Below are positions 40,729 through 51,264 of a DNA stretch of 64,000 nucleotides, one piece after another (the stretch's first letter is position 1; each line of letters begins with the position of its first letter). The DNA lies in assembly GCF_008329585.1 (NCBI RefSeq), contig NZ_NPKP01000004.1, forward strand, positions 186,001 through 250,000, written 5' to 3'. The notes below the pieces were generated by a model. It had not been told where the DNA came from and did not search any database. It saw nothing but the letters and a program-made list of their open reading frames with translations. The DNA comes from Mycolicibacterium sp. P9-22 (lineage in GTDB: Bacteria; Actinomycetota; Actinomycetes; Mycobacteriales; Mycobacteriaceae). Both the position numbers and the translations under genes were made by a program.

Positions 40729-42089
40729 ACCGCGCCGACCAGTGCCTGGCGGTATTCCACGATCTCGGTGCCCGGGTGCGCGGCGACGTGCCGCTGTGCT
40801 CCGGCCGCCGTGCCGAACGGCAGATACCGCGCGCCGTCGCGCACCCAGATCGACTTGTCGGCGAACCAGCGGGTGCCGAGCTCGGTGTCGGGTATGTAGG
40901 CCGCGCGGACGGTGGCTCCCCCGGCTTCGGCTTCGCGGACCGCCCGCAGCAGCTCGTTCGGGGTGGCCGCCGGCGTCGTGCTGTCGGAGCCCTGCAGCCA
41001 GAGTTCTCCGGCGGCCGGGGCGCTCGTGGCCTTCAGCGCGGCGTCATAGTCCTGGCCGCGTTCCTCGAAGGCCCGGCGCAGCGGCGCGTCGTCGACGAAG
41101 CCGGTGACGTCGAGGTCGGCGAAGTCACCGATCGACTTCAGGTAGGGCACATCGCCTTTGAGCGCTTCGACCAGCGAGGGTTTGAGTGTGGTGTCGAACG
41201 AGGTGCCACCGAGTCCGTTGTAGAGGTAGACGACTTCCTGCGGCAGGCCGCTGCCCTCGGCGACGATGCGGGCGGCCTCCAGCGGTTCGGTGTTCAGGAA
41301 CTCGGTGGCATCGAGTTGTGCCTGCAGGAAGGCGTCGAGCACCTCCGGGTGCTGTGCGGAGTAATCCTGGCGCACCACCACACCGTGCAGTGTCGGGTAG
41401 TCCAGTTCGGCACCGTCGTAGAGCAGCCGGGCCTTGTCCTGGAAGACCAGCAGCCCAGGCCACGCCACGAACTGCGAAAGGCCTTGCACCTGGCCGGATT
41501 CCAGAGCAGACGCGCCGACCTGCGGTTGCTGGTTGAGCACCTCGACGCCGGTCCTGGGGTCCAGGCCGGCCCGTTCCAGGGCGCGCACCAGGGTGCCGTG
41601 CCCGGCCGACCCGACGCTGGCCGATACCTTCTTGCCCGCCAGGTCGGGCAGCGTCTGCGCCGGCGAATCCGGGTCCACCACGACCATGTTCAGTGCACCC
41701 TTGGGGTGGTATCCGGTGACCGAGACGATTTCGGTGCGGGCCCGCTCAAGGGACTGGGTCTTGGATCCGTTGATCAACATCGGGTAGTCACCCATGGAGC
41801 CGATGTCGATCTTCTCGGCGACCATCTGTGCGGTGATCGGTGCGCCAGTGTCGTAGTCCTGCCAGGCCACGTTGTACTTCGTGCCGGTTTCGGTGGTGAC
41901 ATCGGCGAGCCGCTGTTCCAGGAATCCCTTGGCGCGCAGCAGCGTTCCGGCGGTGACGGTGTTGATGGTCTTGGACTGGTAGCCGATGACGACGTTGACG
42001 ACGTCATCTGATCCGCCCGCGGAATCCAGCGAGCAGGCGGTGACGGACGCGGTGAGGGCAGCAAGCAGCGCAACGAGAGGTTTCTTCAC
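40725..42089 (-). CDS. Lipoprotein solute receptor (SsuA/TauA-like) with C-terminal extension
   Basis: A 454-residue binding protein. The signal peptide ends in the lipobox VTAC, so C19 should be lipidated. Residues about 30-350 form an SsuA/TauA/NMT1-like receptor (VVIGYQSKTINTVTAGTLLR, AEKIDIGSMGDYPMLING, DLAGKKVSASVGSAGHGTLV). Family members are usually about 320 residues; here an extra 100 residues follow from about 356. The part RWFADKSIWVRDGARYLPF, then AHPGTEIVEY, resembles the NosL family of copper- or metal-handling lipoproteins, though I hold that only tentatively. GTG start at 42089, 17 bp after the ferredoxin stop. Confidence 0.88.
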   Translation of the reverse strand: MKKPLVALLAALTASVTACSLDSAGGSDDVVNVVIGYQSKTINTVTAGTLLRAKGFLEQRLADVTTETGTKYNVAWQDYDTGAPITAQMVAEKIDIGSMGDYPMLINGSKTQSLERARTEIVSVTGYHPKGALNMVVVDPDSPAQTLPDLAGKKVSASVGSAGHGTLVRALERAGLDPRTGVEVLNQQPQVGASALESGQVQGLSQFVAWPGLLVFQDKARLLYDGAELDYPTLHGVVVRQDYSAQHPEVLDAFLQAQLDATEFLNTEPLEAARIVAEGSGLPQEVVYLYNGLGGTSFDTTLKPSLVEALKGDVPYLKSIGDFADLDVTGFVDDAPLRRAFEERGQDYDAALKATSAPAAGELWLQGSDSTTPAATPNELLRAVREAEAGGATVRAAYIPDTELGTRWFADKSIWVRDGARYLPFGTAAGAQRHVAAHPGTEIVEYRQALVGAV

Positions 42090-42106
42090 GGGGGTGCCTT
42101 AACGGG

Positions 42107-42334
42107 TCAGCGGATCAGGAAGGGCATGTTGACGGTGACGGCGCCGGTGGGACAGCGCGCGGCGCACGGTCCGCAGTACCAGCACTCGTCGACGTGCATG
42201 AATGCCTTGCCGTTTTCCGGGTTGATCGCCAGCGAGTCCAGCGGGCAGATCTCCACGCAGAGTGTGCAGCCCTCGATACACAGCGACTCGTCGATGGTCA
42301 CCGGGACGTCGACGCGGTTGTTCACCAGTGTCAT
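42107..42334 (-). CDS. AprB-like 2x[4Fe-4S] ferredoxin
   Basis: A 75-residue ferredoxin with two cysteine clusters: C19, C23, C26, C30 (spacing 3-2-3) and C51, C54, C57, C61 (spacing 2-2-3), each followed by proline. The longer gap between the first two cysteines and the second-cluster sequence ECWYCGPCAARCPTGAVTV recall the beta subunit of APS reductase (AprB), which hands electrons to its flavoprotein partner. It presumably does the same for the AprA-like protein encoded in this operon. ATG start has an AGGAGA site; it lies 15 bp after the GntR gene. Confidence 0.92.
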   Translation of the reverse strand: MTLVNNRVDVPVTIDESLCIEGCTLCVEICPLDSLAINPENGKAFMHVDECWYCGPCAARCPTGAVTVNMPFLIR

Positions 42335-42349
42335 GTCATCTCCTGAAGA

Positions 42350-43087
42350 TCAGTTTCGGAAAAGGTTGCCGCGCATGGTGATTCGATCACCACGCATGCG
42401 GATGTATTCGAGGTCGACGGGGCGGCCGTCGCCGAGGCTGGTCAGCCGCTCCAGCATCAGCAGGGCGGCGCCGTCGGGGACCTGCAGGGTGGCCGCGGAA
42501 TGCGCGTCGGCCGCAATGGCCTCCAACGCCAGGGCGGCCGATCCCAGCCGTTGACCGCTGACCTGCTCGATGAGCGCGAACACGTCGTTGGTCTCCAGCG
42601 GATGTGCGATCACCCGCTCGCCGATATCGGGGGCCAGGTAGGTCAGGTCCAGGGACAGCGGCAGATCGCCGAGGTAGCGCAGCCGTTCGATGTAGACGAC
42701 CGGGGTGCCGGGGTCGAGAGCGAGCTTGTGGGCCACCGCGGGCGGGGCGGCCATGTGCAGCACGGCCCGGACCTCGTTGCGTACCTCGCCGTAGTCCTTG
42801 AAGGTCTCCTTCAGACCGGTGAGGGCGTCCAGGCCGTGGTCGTACTTGCGGACCGCGACGTGGGTGCCCACCCGGGTTCCGCGGTCGATCAGGCCCTCGG
42901 CCTTGAGGACAGCCAGCGCCTCCCGGATGGTGTTGCGTGATACCGCGAATTCCTCGGTCAGGTCGGCCTCGCTGGGCAGCCCGTCCGGGTAGCCGCCGGC
43001 GTGGATCTGGTGGCGCAGCAGGTCGGCGACCTGTCGCGCCTGGTCCGCGCGGGGCCGTCGGATGGGGGTGGGATCGGGGGCCGGCAC
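42350..43087 (-). CDS. GntR/HutC family transcriptional regulator
   Basis: A 245-residue regulator. The winged helix-turn-helix covers about 15-80 (LPSEADLTEEFAVSRNTIRE, LKAEGLIDRGTRVGTHVAV) and the UTRA ligand-binding domain about 95-240. It probably controls the ferredoxin/importer/flavoprotein genes that follow on the same strand, sensing the imported compound or a product. The GTG at 43087 is chosen because a TACGGT -10 box ends 6 nt before it and the HTH then starts at the usual distance; upstream residues are Arg/Pro-rich and not family-like. Confidence 0.88.
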   Translation of the reverse strand: MPAPDPTPIRRPRADQARQVADLLRHQIHAGGYPDGLPSEADLTEEFAVSRNTIREALAVLKAEGLIDRGTRVGTHVAVRKYDHGLDALTGLKETFKDYGEVRNEVRAVLHMAAPPAVAHKLALDPGTPVVYIERLRYLGDLPLSLDLTYLAPDIGERVIAHPLETNDVFALIEQVSGQRLGSAALALEAIAADAHSAATLQVPDGAALLMLERLTSLGDGRPVDLEYIRMRGDRITMRGNLFRN

Positions 43088-43093
43088 CTGATC

Positions 43094-43099
43094 ACCGTA
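43094..43099 (-). promoter_or_regulatory. -10 box of the GntR operon (leaderless type)
   Basis: TACGGT on the minus strand ends 6 nt before the GTG at 43087. This promoter would drive the whole GntR-to-flavoprotein unit. Confidence 0.5.
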
Positions 43100-43204
43100 A
43101 AACCGTCGCCGGACGCCCTTCGGCTGCTGCGCCGCCCCCGGATGCCGCGACCGCCGATTGCGCCGCCGCCCCAGCCGAGGGACCAGCCAAAAGGCCGGGA
43201 CATT

Positions 43205-43232
43205 GTGGTATTGCGCCACCACCTCAGCGGTG
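43205..43232. promoter_or_regulatory. Inverted repeats upstream of the GntR operon, possible operator
   Basis: Two overlapping inverted repeats: GTGG-N7-CCAC (43205-43219) and CCACC-N5-GGTGG (43216-43230). They lie about 110 bp before the GntR promoter and 30-60 bp past the end of the preceding gene, so they could be a GntR operator or a weak terminator of that gene. Confidence 0.3.
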
Positions 43233-43262
43233 GCAGATATTCCAATCGCGGTGAATCAAAAG

Positions 43263-43790
43263 CTACATCGAGCGCGACAGCACCCGGCCGAACTGCAGCA
43301 GCCGCTCCATCTGAGCCAGGCCGCCGTTGTCCACCGACTTGGTGTAGCGGAACGACTCGCAGTACAGATCGCTCTCGGTGGCCGAGGTGCGCCGGGCACG
43401 GGTCACCAGCTGGGTGTACATCCGCAGCCGGACCTCGGACAGCCTGCGGGTGCCGTCGCCGAGCACCTCGAACTGGGTGCTGAGGATGTGATCGCTGATG
43501 GTGGACAACAGGATGGTGCGCACCGAGGAGTTCAATCGCCGGCGATCGTCGGAGAATTCGTCATCGGCGCGCCAGATGATGAGCCGCAGCCCGTCGGTGG
43601 CCACCACTTCCTGCCATACCGCGGTGCCCTCGTCCTCCTCCGTTTCACCGCGCGACATGATGAACGCGGCGATACCCGGGAACTCGATGACCGACCGCAG
43701 CTGCTCGAGCGCAAGCTCGGGATCACGCAGATAGACCGTCGCCGCATCCTGCACGCTCGAATACGGCGCCCAGTCCTGCGGCACGCTCAC
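43263..43790 (-). CDS. Conserved hypothetical protein, Rv2532c position
   Basis: I do not recognise a domain with confidence. The 175-residue product is soluble, with no signal peptide or membrane segment. It contains [20 protein letters not shown] and [20 protein letters not shown], and a C-terminal helical part rich in Arg and Leu. It follows nusB with a 4-bp overlap (GTGA at 43790), the same linkage as Rv2532c in M. tuberculosis, so a link to transcription or translation is possible but unproven. Confidence 0.8.
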   Translation of the reverse strand: MSVPQDWAPYSSVQDAATVYLRDPELALEQLRSVIEFPGIAAFIMSRGETEEDEGTAVWQEVVATDGLRLIIWRADDEFSDDRRRLNSSVRTILLSTISDHILSTQFEVLGDGTRRLSEVRLRMYTQLVTRARRTSATESDLYCESFRYTKSVDNGGLAQMERLLQFGRVLSRSM

Positions 43791-44266
43791 TCCCCGGTGT
43801 CTGCGGGCCGCAGCGCCGCGGCGGCCGCCCGGATCTGCGGGGTCACCAGCATCACCTGACCGAGCACGCCGTTGACGAAGCCCGGCGACTCGTCGGTGGA
43901 CAGTTCCTTGGCCAGCTCCACGGCCTCGTCGACGGCCACCGGCTCCGGCACATCCTCGGCGTGCAGCAGTTCCCACACCGCCACCCGCAGGATGGCGCGG
44001 TCCACGGCGGGCAGCCGCTCCAGCGTCCAGCCCTGCAGGTGTGAGGAGATCAGGTCGTCGACATGCGCTGCCTGCTCGGTGACGCCACGGGCCACCGTCA
44101 CGGTGTACGGGTTCAGCGCGTTCATCTCGGCCTGGGTGTGGGACAGCGCATTGCGACCGTCGGCGACCTCGGCGGCGGTGATCCCCCGCGCCTCGGCCTC
44201 GAACAGCAGGTCGACGGCACGCTTACGTGCCTGATGACGACCGCGGTCACCACGACGGTCAGCCAT
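43787..44266 (-). CDS. nusB: Transcription antitermination factor NusB
   Basis: NusB, with NusE (S10), binds the boxA element of rRNA leaders and keeps RNA polymerase processive. The 159-residue all-helical product shows [35 protein letters not shown] and [27 protein letters not shown] split over its C-terminal half. The ATG at 44266 is 2 bp after the efp stop. The N-terminal [13 protein letters not shown] region is basic, as expected for RNA binding. Confidence 0.96.
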   Translation of the reverse strand: MADRRGDRGRHQARKRAVDLLFEAEARGITAAEVADGRNALSHTQAEMNALNPYTVTVARGVTEQAAHVDDLISSHLQGWTLERLPAVDRAILRVAVWELLHAEDVPEPVAVDEAVELAKELSTDESPGFVNGVLGQVMLVTPQIRAAAAALRPADTGE

Positions 44267-44268
44267 GG

Positions 44269-44832
44269 TTAGGCATTCACCCGTCCGAGATAGGAACCGT
44301 CACGCGAATCGACCTTCAGCTTGTCGCCGGTGTTGATGAACAGCGGCACCTGGAGCTCGGCGCCGGTCTCCACGGTGGCGGGCTTGGTGCCCGCGCTGGA
44401 GCGATCACCCTGCAGACCCGGCTCGGTGTGGGTGACGACGAGTTCGACGGTGACCGGGAGTTCCAGGTACAGCGGCGCACCCTCGTGGAAGGCGATCTGC
44501 ACGGCGAGGCCCTCGAGCAGGAAGTCGGCCAGCCGGCCCACCAGGGCCTCGGACAGCGGATGCTGCTCGAAGTCCTCGGAATCCATGAAGACGAAGTCGC
44601 TGCCGTCGCGGTACAGGTAGGTGGCGTCACGACGGTCGACGGTGGCGGTCTCCACCTTGACCCCGGCGTTGAACGTCTTGTCGACGACCTTGCCGGTCAA
44701 CACGTTCTTGAGCTTGGTGCGCACGAAGGCCGGGCCCTTGCCGGGCTTGACGTGCTGGAACTCGGTGATCTGCCACAACTGGTTTTCGATCTGCAGAACG
44801 AGCCCATTCTTGAAGTCGGCGGTTGATGCCAC
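44269..44832 (-). CDS. efp: Elongation factor P
   Basis: EF-P relieves ribosome stalling at consecutive prolines. The 187-residue, three-domain product has the loop [15 protein letters not shown] with the lysine at the tip, [16 protein letters not shown], and the C-terminal signature [19 protein letters not shown]. The usual length and the GTG at 44832 followed by [12 protein letters not shown] fix the start. It lies between pepQ (19-bp gap) and nusB (2-bp gap). No EpmA/EpmB-type modification genes are nearby. Confidence 0.97.
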   Translation of the reverse strand: MASTADFKNGLVLQIENQLWQITEFQHVKPGKGPAFVRTKLKNVLTGKVVDKTFNAGVKVETATVDRRDATYLYRDGSDFVFMDSEDFEQHPLSEALVGRLADFLLEGLAVQIAFHEGAPLYLELPVTVELVVTHTEPGLQGDRSSAGTKPATVETGAELQVPLFINTGDKLKVDSRDGSYLGRVNA

Positions 44833-44851
44833 GGTCTGTACAGCTCCTAGA

Positions 44852-45946
44852 TCAGGTGATAACAGCCAGTTCCTTGGGGAACCGGGTGAGTAATTCGGGT
44901 GTAGGTGCGCTCTCGCTGCCCACAACCAGGGTGTCCTCGATTCGGACACCGCCCCGGCCGGGCAGATAGACGCCGGGCTCCACGGTGACCGCAGCGCCAG
45001 CAAGCAGTGTACCGACGGCCGAAGCGCTGATACCCGGCGCTTCGTGGATCTGCAGCCCGACCCCGTGACCGAGGCCGTGCCCGAAGTTCTCGGCGAATCC
45101 CGCGTCGGCGATCACCTGCCGCGAGGCGCCGTCGACGTCCTTGAGGTTCGCCCCCTCCACCAGGGCAGCCCGGCCCGCCGCCTGGCTGGTCGCCACGAGT
45201 TCGTACAGGTCGTGCTGCCACTGCGCGGCGCGGCCCAGCACGAAGGTGCGCGTCATGTCCGAGTGATAGCCCGCGACCAGCGCGCCGAAGTCGATCTTCA
45301 CGAAATCGCCGGTGGCCAGTACCGCGTCGGTGGGCCGGTGATGCGGGATCGCCGAGTTCGCGCCCGCGGCCACGATGGTCTCGAAGGACACGCCGTCGGC
45401 GCCATGGTCGAGCATCAGCGATTCCAGGTCGCGGCCGACCTCCTTCTCGGTGCGGCCCGGGCGCAGGCCACCGCGTGCCAGCAGGTCGTGCAGTGCCGCG
45501 TCGGCCGCCTCGCAGGCCAGCCGCAGAATGGCGATCTCACCGACGTCCTTGACCTCGCGCAGCCGTTCGACCATGCCGGCGGCGCGGACGAACTCCACAC
45601 CCGCTCCCGCGCGTTCCAGCAGACCGAACCCGTCGACGGTCACGACGTGGCTCTCGAATCCGAGCCGGCGCACCCCGTCGGCGGCCGCGCGGCCGGCCAG
45701 ATGGGGCGCCACGGCCCTCTCGATGACCAGTTCGGCATCGGGCGACTGCGCCGCGGCCTGCGTTACATAACGCCCGTCGGTTGCCAACACCGGCGTGTCC
45801 TGGTCGGCGCGCACCAATAGTGCGGCGTTGGAACCGGTGAAACCGGACAGATATCGGACGTTGACCAGGTCAGTTACCAACATGGCGTCCAGTTCGGCGG
45901 CCGCCAGTCGGCGCCGTAACCGGTCCCGGCGTTGAGAAATCGTCAC
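44852..45946 (-). CDS. pepQ: Xaa-Pro dipeptidase/aminopeptidase (M24)
   Basis: A 364-residue M24 metallopeptidase that removes residues before proline. The two metal ions are bound by the Asp pair in [19 protein letters not shown], the His in [14 protein letters not shown], and the Glu residues in VTVEPGVY and VRIEDTLVV. The N-terminal creatinase-like domain covers about 1-125. GTG at 45946 is preceded by TACCGT 8 nt upstream, a leaderless-type start; it diverges from the membrane protein gene that starts 33 bp away. Confidence 0.94.
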   Translation of the reverse strand: MTISQRRDRLRRRLAAAELDAMLVTDLVNVRYLSGFTGSNAALLVRADQDTPVLATDGRYVTQAAAQSPDAELVIERAVAPHLAGRAAADGVRRLGFESHVVTVDGFGLLERAGAGVEFVRAAGMVERLREVKDVGEIAILRLACEAADAALHDLLARGGLRPGRTEKEVGRDLESLMLDHGADGVSFETIVAAGANSAIPHHRPTDAVLATGDFVKIDFGALVAGYHSDMTRTFVLGRAAQWQHDLYELVATSQAAGRAALVEGANLKDVDGASRQVIADAGFAENFGHGLGHGVGLQIHEAPGISASAVGTLLAGAAVTVEPGVYLPGRGGVRIEDTLVVGSESAPTPELLTRFPKELAVIT

Positions 45947-45954
45947 AGCGGGTG

Positions 45955-45960
45955 ACGGTA
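45955..45960 (-). promoter_or_regulatory. -10 box of the pepQ-efp-nusB operon (leaderless type)
   Basis: TACCGT on the minus strand ends 8 nt before the pepQ GTG at 45946. Confidence 0.45.
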
Positions 45961-45965
45961 CTCGC

Positions 45966-45971
45966 TACGCT
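45966..45971 (+). promoter_or_regulatory. -10 box of the membrane protein gene at 45980 (leaderless type)
   Basis: TACGCT ends 8 nt before the ATG at 45980. With the pepQ box only 5 bp away on the other strand, the two promoters face away from each other and polymerase could not occupy both at once. Confidence 0.45.
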
Positions 45972-45979
45972 GTCCCCTC

Positions 45980-48202
<2,223 letters not shown>

Positions 48203-48205
48203 CGG

Positions 48206-49429
48206 CTATCCCGAGGCCTGAACCGACGGCGTGGACGGCTCGTGTTCGGCGACCGAGGCCAGGTAGCCCGCGACGTTCCTGCGGGTCTCGGCCAGCGAGT
48301 CGCCGCCGAACTTGAGCAGCGCGGCGCGGGCCAGCACCAGCGCGACCATCGTCTCGACGACGACCCCGGCGGCCGGCACCGCGCACACATCGGAGCGCTG
48401 GTGGATCGCCACGGCCTCGTCGCCGGTGGTCATGTCGACGGTGGCCAGTGCGCGGGGCACCGTGGAGATCGGCTTCATCGCGGCGCGTACCCGCAGTGGC
48501 TGCCCGTTGGTCATGCCACCCTCCAGGCCGCCGGCGCGGTTGGTGGAACGGGTGATGCCATCCGGGCCCGGGTAGAGCTCGTCGTGCGCGACGCTGCCGC
48601 GGCGGCGCGCCGTCTCGAACCCGTCACCGATCTCGACACCCTTGATGGCCTGGATTCCCATCACCGCGGCGGCGAGCTGGCTGTCGAGACGGTTGTCGCC
48701 ACTGGTGAACGATCCCAGTCCGATCGGCAGCCCGGTCACGACGACCTCGACGACACCGCCCAGGGTGTCGCCGTCCTTCTTGGCGGCTTCGATCTCGCTG
48801 ATCATCAGCTGCTCGGCATCCTTGTCGAAGGCACGCACCGGGCTGTCGTCGATGGCGGCCAGATCCTGCGGCTGCGGCGACGGGCCGTCATAGGGCTTCG
48901 AGGCACCGATGGAGATCACGTGGGAGATGACCTCGACGCCGAGCGCCTGCTGCAGGAAGGCACGGGCCACGGTGCCGGCGGCGACACGGGCCGCGGTCTC
49001 GCGGGCGCTGGCGCGTTCCAGCACCGGGCGGGCGTCATCGAAGCCGTACTTGAGCATGCCCGCGTAATCGGCGTGGCCGGGGCGCGGACGGGTCAGTGGG
49101 GCGTTGCGGGCGGCGTCACCGTCGAGCTGCTCGGCGGGCACCGGGTCCGAGGCCATCACGGTTTCCCACTTGGGCCATTCGGTGTTGCCGATCTCGATGG
49201 CGATCGGCCCGCCCAGGGTGAGCCCGTGGCGCACCCCGCCCAGCACGGTCACCTGGTCCTTCTCGAACTTCATCCGCGCGCCGCGGCCGTAGCCGAGCCG
49301 GCGGCGCTGCAACTGGACCGCGATGTCGTCGGAGGTGACGGACAAACCCGCAACCATGCCTTCGACCATCGCCACCAGGGCACGGCCGTGGGATTCACCT
49401 GCGGTAGTCCATCGCAACACGGATGACAT
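48206..49429 (-). CDS. aroC: Chorismate synthase
   Basis: AroC (named aroF in M. tuberculosis) makes chorismate from EPSP with reduced FMN, ending the shikimate pathway. The 407-residue product has the family signatures [42 protein letters not shown] and [16 protein letters not shown] at 49429; the upstream GGGAGA is only 1-2 nt away, too close for a normal ribosome-binding site, so the start may depend on translation coupled to the GNAT gene or on a short leader. Confidence 0.97.
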   Translation of the reverse strand: MSSVLRWTTAGESHGRALVAMVEGMVAGLSVTSDDIAVQLQRRRLGYGRGARMKFEKDQVTVLGGVRHGLTLGGPIAIEIGNTEWPKWETVMASDPVPAEQLDGDAARNAPLTRPRPGHADYAGMLKYGFDDARPVLERASARETAARVAAGTVARAFLQQALGVEVISHVISIGASKPYDGPSPQPQDLAAIDDSPVRAFDKDAEQLMISEIEAAKKDGDTLGGVVEVVVTGLPIGLGSFTSGDNRLDSQLAAAVMGIQAIKGVEIGDGFETARRRGSVAHDELYPGPDGITRSTNRAGGLEGGMTNGQPLRVRAAMKPISTVPRALATVDMTTGDEAVAIHQRSDVCAVPAAGVVVETMVALVLARAALLKFGGDSLAETRRNVAGYLASVAEHEPSTPSVQASG

Positions 49430-49462
49430 TCTCCCATGCGGCCATCTGTGCCACCGAATCCG

Positions 49463-49957
49463 TCAGCCTGCACTCCATTGCAGCAGCACGGTGTCAATCC
49501 AGCGGTCGTGTTTGTAACCGACGTGGGTTAGCCGTCCGGCTTCCCGGAATCCCAGCCGCCGGTGCAGAGCGATCGAGGCGGGATCGCCGGAATCGGCGAT
49601 CACCGCGATGACCTCGCGGACCCCGATCGACCGACACCGCTGCAGCAACGCGGTCAGCAGTTCGGCTCCGCAGCCCGCCCCCACCGCCCACGGCGCGACG
49701 TACACCGAGTCCTCGACGGTGGCCCGGTAGGCGGGGCGTTGCTTCCACGGCGCGCAGTAGGCGTACCCGGCGACCACGCCGTCGCGTTCGGTGACCAGGA
49801 ACGGCAGATCGCGGTCGGCGATGGCGGTGAAACGGCGCGTCCACTCGTCCACGTCGGGCGCGTCGATCTCGAAGGTGGCCACCGAGTCGGTGACGTAGTG
49901 GGCGTAGATGGCCGCGATGGCCGGCAGGTCTTCGGTGATGGCGGGCCGCACGGTCAT
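49463..49957 (-). CDS. GNAT acetyltransferase, phosphinothricin acetyltransferase-like
   Basis: A 164-residue GNAT enzyme of the PAT/Bar type, which acetylates small amines such as phosphinothricin or methionine sulfone. Family motifs are DLPAIAAIYAHYV, AYCAPWKQRPAY, VYVAPWAV and ASIALHRRLGFREAGRLTHVG. The acetyl-CoA loop reads AVGAGCGAELL where the family usually has RGxGxG, so the first arginine is lost. A TACGCT box ends 5 nt before the ATG. It interrupts the aro cluster and may be a later insertion. Confidence 0.88.
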   Translation of the reverse strand: MTVRPAITEDLPAIAAIYAHYVTDSVATFEIDAPDVDEWTRRFTAIADRDLPFLVTERDGVVAGYAYCAPWKQRPAYRATVEDSVYVAPWAVGAGCGAELLTALLQRCRSIGVREVIAVIADSGDPASIALHRRLGFREAGRLTHVGYKHDRWIDTVLLQWSAG

Positions 49958-49962
49958 GGCTC

Positions 49963-49968
49963 AGCGTA
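49963..49968 (-). promoter_or_regulatory. -10 box of the GNAT gene (leaderless type)
   Basis: TACGCT on the minus strand ends 5 nt before the ATG at 49957. Confidence 0.4.
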
Positions 49969-49971
49969 GGA

Positions 49972-50400
49972 CTACCACCACGCCAGGGCGACCGATGCCG
50001 CGCTGGCCACACACATCGACGGGCCGTGCGGCACCGCCGATCCGCCCCGCGACACCACGACGACGATCCCGGCCAGGGCGGTCAGTAGCACCGCACCGAA
50101 CGCACCGAACAGCCATACCTGCGGCCCGAACGCCCCGGTCAGCGCGCCGAGCCCGATGGCGAGTTTCACGTCCCCGGCGCCGAGCGCCCGCGGATCGATC
50201 AGGTGGACCGCCAGGTAGAGCAGGCCCAGGGCGAAAGCGCCCAGCAGGGCGGGCACGCCTCGGCCCGCCACGGTCGCCGCCGCGAGGATGAGCACCGCGC
50301 CGGGCAGCGTCAGCATGTTCGGCAGGCGGCGGTGGCGCAGGTCGTGCACGCTCAGCAGTGCCAGCCATCCGACAATCAACCCGGCCATGCCAGCCCCCAC
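49972..50400 (-). CDS. Type IV prepilin peptidase-like membrane protease (A24)
   Basis: A 142-residue A24-family aspartic protease, equivalent to Rv2551c. The two catalytic aspartates are in SVHDLRHRRLPN and in the GxGD motif GAGDVK. There are about four hydrophobic segments. It lacks the N-terminal methylase domain of full PilD proteins, as in TadV/CpaA-type enzymes, and would process Flp-type prepilins or related signal sequences. The GTG at 50400 is supported by a TAGCGT box 6 nt upstream; an ATG four codons in is possible. Confidence 0.86.
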   Translation of the reverse strand: MGAGMAGLIVGWLALLSVHDLRHRRLPNMLTLPGAVLILAAATVAGRGVPALLGAFALGLLYLAVHLIDPRALGAGDVKLAIGLGALTGAFGPQVWLFGAFGAVLLTALAGIVVVVSRGGSAVPHGPSMCVASAASVALAWW

Positions 50401-50406
50401 GGATCC

Positions 50407-50412
50407 ACGCTA
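50407..50412 (-). promoter_or_regulatory. -10 box of the prepilin peptidase gene (leaderless type)
   Basis: TAGCGT on the minus strand ends 6 nt before the GTG at 50400; it overlaps the aroE stop codon. Confidence 0.4.
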
Positions 50413-51264
50413 GGACCCCGGCAAGGCCTGCCTCATCACCTCTTTGGGCGCCGGCAACCCGGTGAACTGCTCGACCTGCGCGACGGCCTGGTGCAGCAGC
50501 ATCTTCAGCCCGCTGATCACCCGGCCGCCGCGGGCGCGCACCGCCGAGGCCAGCGGGGTGGGCCAGGGATCGTAGATCGCGTCCAGCAGCACCGGCACGT
50601 TCTCGATGGTGTGGGCGTAGCCCGCCGCGATATCGGCGGGCAGGGTGCTGACCGCGACGTCCACCTCGACCGGCGTGCCGAGGTCGACCCACCGGATGGC
50701 CACACCGAGTGGTTCGGCCAGCGCGACCAGCGGCTGCGCCCGCTGCGGATTGCGGGCGAGCACCGCGATCTCGGTGACACCGAGGGTCGCCAGGCCCACC
50801 ACCGCGGCCGGGGCGGTGCCGCCCGAGCCGAGCACCGCGGCACGGGGACCACACCGTGCATGTTTCCCGTCGCTTCGCTCGCCCGGTTCCGCCAGCGCAC
50901 CGATGACCCCGTCGATATCGGTGTTGTCGGCCCGCCAGCCCGTCGCGGTGCGCACCAGGGTGTTCGCCGAACCCACCAGCGTGGCCCGCGCCGTCCGCTC
51001 GGACGCCACGGCCAGGGCGGCGAACTTGTTCGGCATGGTCACCGAAAGCCCGACCCACTCCGGTCCCAGCCCGGCCACCAAACCCGGCAGCTGCTCGGCC
51101 GTGCACTCGATGCGGTCATAGGTCCACGAGGTAAGGCCCAGTTCCCGGTAGGCAGCCAGGTGGATGTCCGGCGAACGGGAGTGCGAGATCGGTGATCCCA
51201 GTACGCCGGCTCGCCTATCAGTGCCCGCGGCGGGACGCCGCCTATCGGGCACTGTCGAGGACAC
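50410..51264 (-). CDS. aroE: Shikimate dehydrogenase
   Basis: AroE reduces 3-dehydroshikimate to shikimate with NADPH. The 284-residue product has the substrate motif GSPISHSRSPDIH, the catalytic lysine in VTMPNKFAAL, NTDIDGVIGAL, and the nucleotide-binding LGSGGTAPAAV. A stretch GERSDGKHARCGPR between NTDIDG and the glycine loop looks like an extra insert and contains the short repeat described under findings. GTG at 51264 overlaps mltG by 23 bp; a GTG at 51252 is an alternative. Confidence 0.94.
   Translation of the reverse strand: MSSTVPDRRRPAAGTDRRAGVLGSPISHSRSPDIHLAAYRELGLTSWTYDRIECTAEQLPGLVAGLGPEWVGLSVTMPNKFAALAVASERTARATLVGSANTLVRTATGWRADNTDIDGVIGALAEPGERSDGKHARCGPRAAVLGSGGTAPAAVVGLATLGVTEIAVLARNPQRAQPLVALAEPLGVAIRWVDLGTPVEVDVAVSTLPADIAAGYAHTIENVPVLLDAIYDPWPTPLASAVRARGGRVISGLKMLLHQAVAQVEQFTGLPAPKEVMRQALPGS

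Noticed and set aside
40915-40950. Another copy of the GAGCGAAGC element in the receptor gene
   Set aside because: The sequence (GCGAAGCCGAAGCCGGGGG) is only loosely similar and does not contain the 10-nt core.
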